A stretch of DNA of 8,103 nt from an uncultured Collinsella sp. (GTDB lineage Bacteria > Actinomycetota > Coriobacteriia > Coriobacteriales > Coriobacteriaceae), in the NCBI GenBank assembly GCA_900551555.1, contig URWC01000082.1:1-8103 (forward strand). The letters run 5' to 3'. The stretch's first letter is position 1. Each line of letters starts with the position of its first letter. This document shows positions 1 to 5,403 of the stretch, piece after piece. A program made the position numbers and the translations under genes. Below the pieces are notes generated by a model. That model did no database searches and was not told where the DNA came from. It worked only from the letters and a program-made list of their open reading frames with translations.

Positions 1-2
1 GG

Positions 3-118
3 CAGCTGGCGGGTGTGCTGGCGGATGATGGCGCTCGGATGATGGCGCTCTTAGAAAATATTTGCCTGAAAGGTTCGGTTTTTACGCGATGAGAGAGGAT
101 TTTGGCCGTATTTTATAG
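3..118 (+). pseudogene. Broken 3' end of an unidentified upstream gene
   Basis: The frame starting at position 3 reads through GAT GAT GGC GCT at 24-35. The same four codons recur at 38-49 in the next frame, because 14 bases are duplicated exactly in tandem. If one copy is removed, the two frames join into one open tail that ends ...REDFGRIL at the TAG at 116-118. As the sequence stands, the upstream frame instead stops at the TGA at 90-92. Too little is visible to name a family. The join is inferred from the repeat. The disruption could be a real mutation or an assembly artefact near the contig edge. Confidence 0.35.
23..50. repeat. Exact 14-bp tandem duplication
   Basis: GGATGATGGCGCTC occurs at 23-36 and again immediately at 37-50 with no mismatch. 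Fourteen is not a multiple of three, so the duplication shifts the frame of the upstream gene tail. The pattern fits slippage duplication or a misassembled overlap. Confidence 0.9.
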
Positions 119-124
119 TATAAT
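119..124 (+). promoter_or_regulatory. Probable sigma-70 -10 box for the activator gene
   Basis: A perfect TATAAT lies 22 bases upstream of the first possible start codon, in a very AT-rich patch just after the upstream gene's TAG. The -35 side is weak: nothing close to TTGACA sits 16-18 bases upstream. The call therefore rests on the -10 hexamer and its position. Confidence 0.4.
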
Positions 125-151
125 AATAACAAGCAGAAAGGAACGATGGAC

Positions 152-802
152 ATGATTTTTGAACGGGAAGCCGTCATCCACGACGAGGGCGGCATCCATG
201 CGCGCGTCGCGGCGATGATCGTGCAGCGCGCACAGGAACTCTGCAAGCGCTACGACTGCCACCTCTACCTGCGCAGCGCGCGCAGCGAGCGCTGTGAGAT
301 GCACAGTCTCATGAAGCTCGTGACCCTCAAGGTCGCACAGGGTGACTCAGTCTTCGTCTCGGCGGAGGGGGACAACGGGCGTCAGGCCGTCATCGAGATG
401 GTGCGCTTCCTCGAGAGCGACTTTATCATGAACGAGGCCTCGGAGATCCACGGCGTCGACAAGCTGCTGCACGAGAATGCCCTGATGCAGGAGCGCCTGC
501 AGATGATCCTCGAGTCGGTGCAGGACGGCATCTGTGTCGTTGACCGCAGCGGCGAGATCACCTACGTCAATCCGTCGTATCTGCGCATTGTCCACAAGAC
601 GCCGGAGATGGTCATCGGTCAGAACGTCTTCGAGACGGCTGCTGACGGCAACCGCTGCGCCGTGCTGCGCTCTGGCATCGCGCGGTCCGCCACAAGAAGG
701 ACGGCACGACGATCGTCGCCAATGTCAACCCAATCTTCGTCGACGGTGAGATTGCCGGCGTCGTCTCGGTCATCAAGGACATCACGGAAATCCAGACGTT
801 GA
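152..802 (+). CDS. N-terminal part of frameshifted sigma-54 activator (HPr-like + PAS domains)
   Basis: This is the sensory half of a sigma-54-dependent activator. Residues 1-90 resemble HPr: a GIHAR phosphoacceptor motif with His16, and a helix with Ser52 where HPr has its regulatory serine. The proline of the usual HARPA is replaced by valine. About residues 110-190 form a PAS domain (DGICVVDRSGEITYVN). After about position 680 this frame becomes arginine/serine-rich nonsense and ends at TGA 800-802. The PAS sequence continues in the +1 neighbour frame (HKKDGTTIVANVNPIFVDG), so the gene is split by an apparent one-base loss. ATG 152 is preferred over ATG 146 because AAAGGA (137-142) is 9 bases from 152 but only 3 from 146, and the HPr alignment starts there. 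Ligand and phosphorylation partner are inferred, not shown. Confidence 0.8.
   Translation: MIFEREAVIHDEGGIHARVAAMIVQRAQELCKRYDCHLYLRSARSERCEMHSLMKLVTLKVAQGDSVFVSAEGDNGRQAVIEMVRFLESDFIMNEASEIHGVDKLLHENALMQERLQMILESVQDGICVVDRSGEITYVNPSYLRIVHKTPEMVIGQNVFETAADGNRCAVLRSGIARSATRRTARRSSPMSTQSSSTVRLPASSRSSRTSRKSRR
671..690 (+). other. Frameshift site within the activator gene
   Basis: Upstream of here the PAS domain reads in the frame of position 152. From about 685 the conserved PAS continuation (VRHKKDG) reads one base earlier. A single missing base, or two extra bases, within GC-rich sequence restores one protein of about 555 residues. There is no long homopolymer, and no obvious slippery heptamer to suggest programmed frameshifting. 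Confidence 0.75.
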
Positions 803-1818
803 TGGAGCGCCTGTCGCAAGTCTCGGCCAAGGCGGAGTACCTCGAGCAGGAGCTCCTGCGCACCAAGAAGACGGCGCAGGCTTTTGCCAACTACATCGGC
901 AAGAGCGGCAAGGTTGTCGACGTGCTGGCGCTGGCCTCGAAGGCGGCGGACTCCTCGGCCAATGTCCTGATCCGCGGCGAGAGCGGCACGGGCAAGGAGG
1001 TCATCGCGGAGGGCATCCACTATGCGAGCGGACGACGTCGCGGCCCCTTCATCCGCGTCAACTGCGGCGCCATCCCCGGTGCCCTGCTCGAGTCAGAGCT
1101 CTTTGGCCACGAGAAGGGTGCTTTCACTGGTGCCGTGCGCCGCAAGCTCGGCAAGTTCGAGCTCGCCAACCGCGGCACGATCTTCCTCGACGAGATCGGG
1201 GAGCTCGACAAGAACCTGCAGGTCAAGCTCCTGCGCGTCTTGCAGCAGAAGGAATTCGACCGCGTCGGCGGTGAGGAAACCATTCACGTCGATGTGCGCA
1301 TCATCGCGGCGACGAACCGCGACCTCGAGGCGATGGTCCGCGAGGGCACTTTCCGCGATGACCTCTACTACCGCCTCAACGTCATCCCCATCATCCTGCC
1401 GCCGCTGCGCGACCGCCCCGACGATATCCCCTTGCTCGTCGAGCACTTCATCGAGAAGATCAGCAAGGAGAACAAGAAGGCGGTGCGCGGCATCACGCCG
1501 GACGCCATGCAGATGTTCATGCACTACCGCTGGCCCGGCAACGTCCGCGAGCTCGAGAATGTCATCGAGCGCGTGATCACGCTGATGGACACGGACCTCA
1601 TCACGACAGCCATGCTGCCTTCTTATATAAAGGGAGACATCGCCGGACGCGAGGTGCAGAGCCTTGCCGATGACACCGTCCTCCCGTGGGAAGAGTACGA
1701 GAAGCAGATCATTGCAAACGCCCTTCGCCAGGGAACGAGCTTCAACGGCGCGGCCAAATTGCTGCGCATCAGTCACAAGACCGTGGCGGCCAAGGCGCGG
1801 AAATACGGCTTGGTATAA
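802..1818 (+). CDS. C-terminal part of sigma-54 activator (AAA+ and Fis-type HTH)
   Basis: This is the transcription-activating half of the split regulator. The AAA+ domain carries Walker A GESGTGKE, the sigma-54 contact loop GAFTGA, Walker B GTIFLDEIGEL, sensor I ATNRDL, the FRDDLYYRLNV arginine-finger region and the sensor II motif WPGNVRELENV. The last 40 residues form a Fis/TyrR-like helix-turn-helix (NGAAKLLRISHKTVAAKARKYGLV region). ATP hydrolysis would remodel sigma-54 RNA polymerase at a -24/-12 promoter; one lies 185 bases downstream, before ptsH. ATG 802 is only the first methionine after the shift. It has no ribosome-binding site, and conserved PAS and coiled-coil sequence precedes it in frame back to about 685, so it is not a true start. 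The stop codon lies inside the first downstream palindrome. All catalytic motifs look intact. Confidence 0.88.
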   Translation: MERLSQVSAKAEYLEQELLRTKKTAQAFANYIGKSGKVVDVLALASKAADSSANVLIRGESGTGKEVIAEGIHYASGRRRGPFIRVNCGAIPGALLESELFGHEKGAFTGAVRRKLGKFELANRGTIFLDEIGELDKNLQVKLLRVLQQKEFDRVGGEETIHVDVRIIAATNRDLEAMVREGTFRDDLYYRLNVIPIILPPLRDRPDDIPLLVEHFIEKISKENKKAVRGITPDAMQMFMHYRWPGNVRELENVIERVITLMDTDLITTAMLPSYIKGDIAGREVQSLADDTVLPWEEYEKQIIANALRQGTSFNGAAKLLRISHKTVAAKARKYGLV

Positions 1819-1827
1819 TTTACCAAG
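1809..1827. promoter_or_regulatory. Palindromic operator/UAS site 1
   Basis: CTTGGTATAATTTACCAAG has perfect 7-bp arms (CTTGGTA/TACCAAG) around a 5-bp spacer. It overlaps the last codons and stop of the activator gene. It shares TTGGTA...TACCAA with two further copies downstream. It is a likely upstream activating sequence for the activator's HTH; the binding assignment is inferred from proximity. Confidence 0.75.
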
Positions 1828-1829
1828 TA

Positions 1830-1846
1830 TTGGTAAAAATTACCAA
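1830..1846. promoter_or_regulatory. Palindromic operator/UAS site 2
   Basis: TTGGTAAAAATTACCAA has perfect 7-bp arms with an AAA centre. Its centre (1838) is 20 bp from the centre of site 1, about two helical turns, so both sites would face the same side of the DNA. Confidence 0.78.
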
Positions 1847-1857
1847 GTAAAATCGCA

Positions 1858-1880
1858 GTTTTGGTAAAATTTACCAAAAC
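1858..1880. promoter_or_regulatory. Palindromic operator/UAS site 3
   Basis: This is the longest copy: 11-bp perfect arms (GTTTTGGTAAA/TTTACCAAAAC) around a single central A at 1869. The centre is 31 bp from site 2, about three helical turns, and about 160 bp upstream of the predicted sigma-54 start site, a normal distance for an enhancer-type site that works by DNA looping. Confidence 0.8.
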
Positions 1881-1945
1881 CCATATCGGAGAACGTCGGA
1901 TAGCGGCGGAACAATCCGAAAGCAAAAGTCGATATGATCTCGGAA

Positions 1946-1961
1946 GCCTTGTGTACAAGGC
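1946..1961. repeat. Inverted repeat between the UAS cluster and the sigma-54 promoter
   Basis: GCCTTGT-GT-ACAAGGC is a perfect 7-bp inverted repeat of different sequence from the three TTGGTA sites, centred about 50 bp upstream of the -24 element. It could be a second regulator's operator. No T-run follows, so it is unlikely to be a terminator. Confidence 0.5.
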
Positions 1962-2002
1962 CTGACGGGTCAAGATAAAAAATCCTGCTTGGAGGAAAAA
2001 GT

Positions 2003-2018
2003 TGGCACGTATCTTGCA
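2003..2018 (+). promoter_or_regulatory. Sigma-54 (-24/-12) promoter of ptsH
   Basis: TGGCACG-TATC-TTGCA matches the sigma-54 consensus, with GG (2004-2005) and GC (2016-2017) separated by the required 10 bases. Transcription should start near 2029, giving a 5' leader of about 67 bases before ptsH. The activator and three UAS palindromes lie directly upstream, which makes this a complete enhancer-type control region. Confidence 0.92.
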
Positions 2019-2095
2019 TTATTTATAAGTGCTGATTATGTTCCTGTAACGACAGGGAAAGTAAGATTAATGGTTTTAAGATTGGAGAGGTTCAA

Positions 2096-2362
2096 ATGAC
2101 TCAGGAAACGCTTACGATTGAAAACAAGACTGGTATCCACGCTCGCCCGGCTTCCATCTTCGTTCAGACGGCTACGAAGTTCAAGTCCAAGATTCAGCTG
2201 CAGGCTAAGGGCAAGACGATCGATGCAAAGAGCATCCTCATGATCATGAGCATGGGCCTCGTCAAGGGCACGGAAGTCACGATCATCGCAGATGGCCCGG
2301 ATGAAGCAGAGGCTGTCAAGGCTCTGAAAGACCTCATCGACTCCAAGTTCGGCGAGGAATAA
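2096..2362 (+). CDS. ptsH: HPr, phosphocarrier protein of the PTS
   Basis: HPr is the small cytoplasmic phosphocarrier that takes phosphate from Enzyme I and gives it to sugar-specific EIIA domains. The 88-residue product has the usual family length. Residues 13-20 (GIHARPAS) hold the active-site His15. Ser46 (AKSILMIMSMGL) is the residue phosphorylated by HPr kinase in Firmicutes, so both energy coupling and catabolite signalling are possible. The start is fixed by GGAGAGG (2084-2090), 5 bases before the ATG. Threonine codons are nearly all ACG. The gene follows a sigma-54 promoter and precedes ptsI by 130 bases with a strong hairpin between them. Identity is clear from motif and context. 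Confidence 0.97.
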   Translation: MTQETLTIENKTGIHARPASIFVQTATKFKSKIQLQAKGKTIDAKSILMIMSMGLVKGTEVTIIADGPDEAEAVKALKDLIDSKFGEE

Positions 2363-2396
2363 TCTCGAGGCTCAATCGGGCAAGAGAACAGAAGAG

Positions 2397-2440
2397 GCAA
2401 ATGACCTTCCTCCGGCTCCGGCGGGAGGGAGGTCATTTGC
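2397..2440 (+). other. Strong intercistronic hairpin between ptsH and ptsI
   Basis: A 17-bp stem (GCAAATGACCTTCCTCC pairing with GGAGGGAGGTCATTTGC, one G-T wobble) closes a 10-base loop. No T-run follows (GTATGTGCAG), so it is not a standard rho-independent terminator. It may act as an RNA processing or stabilising element that gives more HPr than Enzyme I, as a partial attenuator, or as a decayed terminator. The mechanism is inferred. Confidence 0.8.
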
Positions 2441-2445
2441 GTATG

Positions 2446-2474
2446 TGCAGGGAATGCACGCGAATGCAGGGAAT
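2446..2474 (+). repeat. 10-bp direct repeat in the ptsI leader
   Basis: TGCAGGGAAT occurs at 2446-2455 and 2465-2474. Both copies contain an AGGG Shine-Dalgarno-like core, and a third (AGGGGG) is the probable ptsI ribosome-binding site. The upstream copies might be decoys or duplication remnants. Confidence 0.5.
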
Positions 2475-2492
2475 TTTCAGGGGGAACGAAAA

Positions 2493-4208
2493 ATGGCAGA
2501 AATCATTCGTGGTAAAGGCGTCATCTCCGGTATTGCCATGGGCAAGATCATGCTCGCAGGTCAGAATCTCGATGGCTATCTCGTCAATTACGAACCGGAA
2601 GACAAGGAGACGGAGAAGCAGAAGGCAAAGGATGCGCTGACGGCTGTGGCAGAGATCCTGCGCGAGAGCATCGAGAAGCTCAAGAGCAAGGACATGAAGG
2701 AACAGGCTGCCATCATGGAAGCACATCGCATGATGGTACAGGATCCGATGATGGCCGACAACATCATGGCCAAGATCGACGAGCTCGGCAATGCGCCGCA
2801 GGGCGTCCTCAAGGCTGCGGAAGAGCAGGCCGTCATGTTCGAGCAGATGGAGGACGAGTACTTTGCAGCCCGCGCTGTTGACCTGCGCGATGTCGGCAAG
2901 CGCGTCGCCAAGTACATCCTCGGCGTCAAGGAGCCGGAGATCGGTGACGAGAAGGTCATCCTCTGCGGCCGTGAGATTGAGCCGTCCGTCATCGCCGGCA
3001 TGGAGACGGAGAAGATCGCCGGCGTCCTGCTCGGCTCGGGCAGCACGACGGCCCATGCCGTCATCATCGCCAAGGCTCGCGCGATCCCGACGATCGTCGG
3101 CCTCAACAAGGAAGACCGCATCGACCGCATCGCGGATGGCGACCACGTCATCATGGACGGCGAGCGCGGCGAGATCGTCATCAATCCGGCACCTGAAGAC
3201 ATTGCCAGCTACGACGAGAAGATCAAGAAGCAGAAGGAACTCGCCGAGCACTACGCTGCTCTCAAGGACCTGCCGGCTGTCACGACGGATGGTGTCAAGG
3301 TCGACCTCATGGCCAACATCGGCACGCACATGGACGTCGACAACGCGCTGAACTACGGTGCAGAGGGCGTTGGCCTGTTCCGCTCCGAGTTCCTGTTCAT
3401 GGACTCCGCTGAGCTTCCTTCCGAGGAGGAGCAGTTCAACGCTTACCGTAAGGTCGCCAGCGCGCTCAAGGGTGCTCCTGTCATCATCCGTACGCTCGAT
3501 GTGGGTGGCGACAAGGAGATTCCGTATCTGCACATGGTCAAGGAAGACAACCCCTTCATGGGCTTCCGCGCCGTGCGTTACTGCCTGGCCAATCCCGACC
3601 AGTACAAGGTCCAGCTCCGCGCTCTGCTGCGCGCTAGCGCCTTCGGTGACGTCAAGATCATGATCCCGCTCGTCACCTGCGTCGAGGAGGTCTTGGCTGT
3701 CAAGGAGCTCGTCGAGCAGTGCAAGGCCGAGCTGACCGAAGAGGGTCGCAAGTTCAACGAGAACATCGAGGTCGGCATCATGGTCGAGACGCCCGCCGCT
3801 TCGCTGCTCGCAGACCGTCTTGCCGAGGTTGCCGACTTCTTCTCCATCGGCACCAACGACCTGATCGGCTACACCATGTGCGCCGACCGTGGTAACGACA
3901 CCATCTCCAACCTGTACCAGGTTTACTATCCCGCCGTGCTCCGCTCGCTCAAGAACATCATCGAGAGCGGCGTGAAGGCCGGCATCATGGTCGGTATGTG
4001 CGGCGAGGCCGCTGCCGATCCGCTGCTCGAGCCGCTGCTGATCAGCTGGGGCCTGGAGGAGTTCTCGATGAGCGCTCCGTCGATCCTGCGCGCCCGCAAG
4101 ACCATCAGCCAGTGGACCAAGGCCGAGTGCGACGAGCTCGCCGAGAAGGCGCTCGCCTGCAACACCGCCGCCGAGGTCAAGGCACTGCTCGAGTCCGCAG
4201 CTCGCTAA
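2493..4208 (+). CDS. ptsI: PTS Enzyme I (PEP-protein phosphotransferase), apparently mosaic
   Basis: Enzyme I starts the PTS by moving phosphate from phosphoenolpyruvate to HPr. The 571-residue length is normal. The N-terminal HPr-binding and swivel domains carry the phospho-histidine motif GSTTAHAVI (His188). The C-terminal PEP-binding barrel has GLFRSEF (Arg297), a variant DFFSIGTNDLIGYTMCADRGND signature where LTQYT is usual, and active-site Cys503 in GMCGE. ATG 2493 is chosen over GTG 2445 because AGGGGG (2479-2484) is 8 bases upstream and the family N-terminus fits. Codon use changes inside the gene: the Thr codons before residue 300 are all ACG, while most after residue 394 are ACC. The 5' part resembles a Negativicutes gene and the 3' part a Coriobacteriia gene. 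The reading frame is intact, so the junction may be assembly chimerism or homologous recombination. Confidence 0.96.
   Translation: MAEIIRGKGVISGIAMGKIMLAGQNLDGYLVNYEPEDKETEKQKAKDALTAVAEILRESIEKLKSKDMKEQAAIMEAHRMMVQDPMMADNIMAKIDELGNAPQGVLKAAEEQAVMFEQMEDEYFAARAVDLRDVGKRVAKYILGVKEPEIGDEKVILCGREIEPSVIAGMETEKIAGVLLGSGSTTAHAVIIAKARAIPTIVGLNKEDRIDRIADGDHVIMDGERGEIVINPAPEDIASYDEKIKKQKELAEHYAALKDLPAVTTDGVKVDLMANIGTHMDVDNALNYGAEGVGLFRSEFLFMDSAELPSEEEQFNAYRKVASALKGAPVIIRTLDVGGDKEIPYLHMVKEDNPFMGFRAVRYCLANPDQYKVQLRALLRASAFGDVKIMIPLVTCVEEVLAVKELVEQCKAELTEEGRKFNENIEVGIMVETPAASLLADRLAEVADFFSIGTNDLIGYTMCADRGNDTISNLYQVYYPAVLRSLKNIIESGVKAGIMVGMCGEAAADPLLEPLLISWGLEEFSMSAPSILRARKTISQWTKAECDELAEKALACNTAAEVKALLESAAR
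3321..3675 (+). other. Zone of codon-style change inside ptsI
   Basis: The last Thr codon of the uniform ACG run before the barrel is at 3321 (one more ACG is at 3492), and the first ACC is at 3675. Leucine CTG, arginine CGT and proline CCC also become more frequent through this stretch. It encodes a highly conserved part of Enzyme I (GLFRSEF through the PFMGFR region), where two unrelated genomes could share enough identity to be joined. The exact breakpoint cannot be placed by eye. Confidence 0.55.
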
Positions 4209-4225
4209 TTTGGTATCAGAGGTAA

Positions 4226-4255
4226 CCGCGTGGTTGGAATGGGCCGGCCACGCGG
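4226..4255 (+). other. Hairpin between ptsI and the first PfkB kinase gene
   Basis: CCGCGTGG (4226-4233) pairs perfectly with CCACGCGG (4248-4255). Two G-T and two G-C pairs can extend the stem inward to a 6-base loop. No T-run follows, so readthrough into the kinase gene is likely. It may be a processing or stability element in a ptsI-kinase transcript. Confidence 0.6.
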
Positions 4256-4282
4256 CCCTCACATATACAGGGGGTACTGTAA

Positions 4283-5215
4283 ATGTTCTACACGCTAACC
4301 GCTAACCCGGCTGTCGACATGACGGTTTCGAGCTCTCCGCTCGAGCCCGACGAGAACGTCCGCACCGGCTCGGCCAGCTACACGGCTAACGGCAAGGGCC
4401 TCGACGTGTCCTTCGCCTTTAAGAAGATGGGCGTCGACACCGTCGCGCTCGGCTTCTTCGCCGGCTTCACGGGCAAGTTTATCGTCGAGGAGGTCATGAA
4501 CCTGGGTTGCCTCTGCCGCCCGGTCTGGACCGACGGTATCACGCGCATTAACACCTACGTCAACGATGGCCAGCACGAGTACGGCATCCTGAACCCGGGT
4601 GCTCCGATCACGCCGCAGCACCAGGAGGAGCTCTACAACATCCTGGACACCGCGGGCGATCTCGAGTGCCTGATCGTTTCCGGCTCCGTGCCTCCCAAAG
4701 CTACGCCCGACTTCCTGGCTCAGGTCATGGAGCACGCTCAGGCTCGTGGCGCCGACGTCGTCCTGGACCTGTCCTCCGACAAGCTCAAGGAGCTCGCTCA
4801 CAAGAAGCCGCTGCTCATCAAGCCGAACCATCACGAGATGAAGGCCATCTTCGGCGTGCCGGTCGACACCGACGACGAGGTCCGCGTTGCCATGAAGATG
4901 GCTCACGACGCTGGCGTTCAGAACGTGCTGCTCACCCGTGGTAGCCGCGGCGACGCTTACTTCTCCAACGGCGAGGACATCTGGTACGCCAAGCGTGAGT
5001 TCAACATCAAGCTGGTTTCTTCCGTCTGCGCCGGCGACTGCACCCTCGCTGCGTTCCTGCACAAGTGGTACAGGGATCGCGACAACGTCGAGGAGGCCAT
5101 GAAGCTCGCTATGGCCACCGGCGCCAACGTTGCTGAGTCCGTCGGCATCGGCGACTTCGGTCACGTCGACGAGTACAGCAAGCGCGTTGCTGTCCGCAAG
5201 CTCGATCGTCAGTAA
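4283..5215 (+). CDS. PfkB-family hexose kinase (1-phosphofructokinase-like), copy 1
   Basis: The product is an ATP-dependent sugar-phosphate kinase of the FruK/LacC branch of PfkB. The likely reaction is fructose-1-phosphate to fructose-1,6-bisphosphate, or the equivalent with tagatose-6-phosphate; the sequence alone does not settle which. The 310-residue length is normal. Visible are the N-terminal YTLTANPAVD, the substrate motif NGKGLDVS (residues 36-43), IKPNHHE (179-185) and the C-terminal anion-hole motif CAGDC (249-253) with presumed catalytic base Asp252. Two features differ from the family: FruK usually has GKGIN/GKGLN where this has GKGLD, and GAGDS where this has CAGDC. AGGGGG (4269-4274) precedes the ATG by 8 bases. 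The gene lies 74 bases after ptsI and ends in a terminator, so ptsI and this kinase probably share a transcript. Confidence 0.88.
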   Translation: MFYTLTANPAVDMTVSSSPLEPDENVRTGSASYTANGKGLDVSFAFKKMGVDTVALGFFAGFTGKFIVEEVMNLGCLCRPVWTDGITRINTYVNDGQHEYGILNPGAPITPQHQEELYNILDTAGDLECLIVSGSVPPKATPDFLAQVMEHAQARGADVVLDLSSDKLKELAHKKPLLIKPNHHEMKAIFGVPVDTDDEVRVAMKMAHDAGVQNVLLTRGSRGDAYFSNGEDIWYAKREFNIKLVSSVCAGDCTLAAFLHKWYRDRDNVEEAMKLAMATGANVAESVGIGDFGHVDEYSKRVAVRKLDRQ

Positions 5216-5243
5216 TCGAAACGCGACATATTCGTGCGCATGT

Positions 5244-5274
5244 GGCGCCCCGGTTTCGGCTGGGGCGCCTTTTT
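5244..5274 (+). terminator. Rho-independent terminator after PfkB kinase 1
   Basis: GGCGCCCC (5244-5251) pairs perfectly with GGGGCGCC (5262-5269) across a 10-base loop and is followed at once by TTTTT. It lies 28 bases after the stop codon and closes the ptsI-kinase unit. Confidence 0.93.
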
Positions 5275-5340
5275 GTTCCGCCACGGGGGAGAGGTGTTCC
5301 GCCGTACTTCATCGCTTCCACACCGTTCACCGAGTTGTCC

Positions 5341-5369
5341 TAGCCTTTTACCGATGCGTGGAATATACT
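5341..5369 (+). promoter_or_regulatory. Possible promoter of PfkB kinase 2
   Basis: TATACT at 5364-5369 is a good -10 hexamer 34 bases before the start codon. The position 17 bases upstream (TAGCCT, 5341-5346) is a poor -35. The better TTGTCC at 5335 is 23 bases away, which is too far. A promoter is expected here because a terminator precedes and the gene stands alone. Confidence 0.4.
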
Positions 5370-5403
5370 TTCATTAACACGTTGCTTCGTGAAAGGAACA
5401 TTC

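Noticed and set aside
671..802. Programmed ribosomal frameshift making two activator products
   Set aside because: There is no slippery heptamer with a downstream stimulatory structure at the switch. A simple one-base indel is more economical.
1809..1880. Palindromes read as terminator(s) of the activator gene
   Set aside because: The stems are AT-rich, repeated three times with one core, and lack a GC stem followed by a T-run. Operator sites fit better.
1809..1880. CRISPR array
   Set aside because: Only three short palindromic elements with unequal gaps of 2 and 11 bases; no spacer-sized intervals and no cas genes.
2445..2492. GTG 2445 as the ptsI start
   Set aside because: It would add 16 residues not typical of Enzyme I and lacks a ribosome-binding site; AGGGGG before ATG 2493 is well placed.
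2433..4262. Very long open frame (609 codons) on the minus strand opposite ptsI
   Set aside because: It mirrors ptsI, whose motifs and ribosome-binding site are clear. The minus-strand product has no recognisable domains and arises from GC-rich codon bias.
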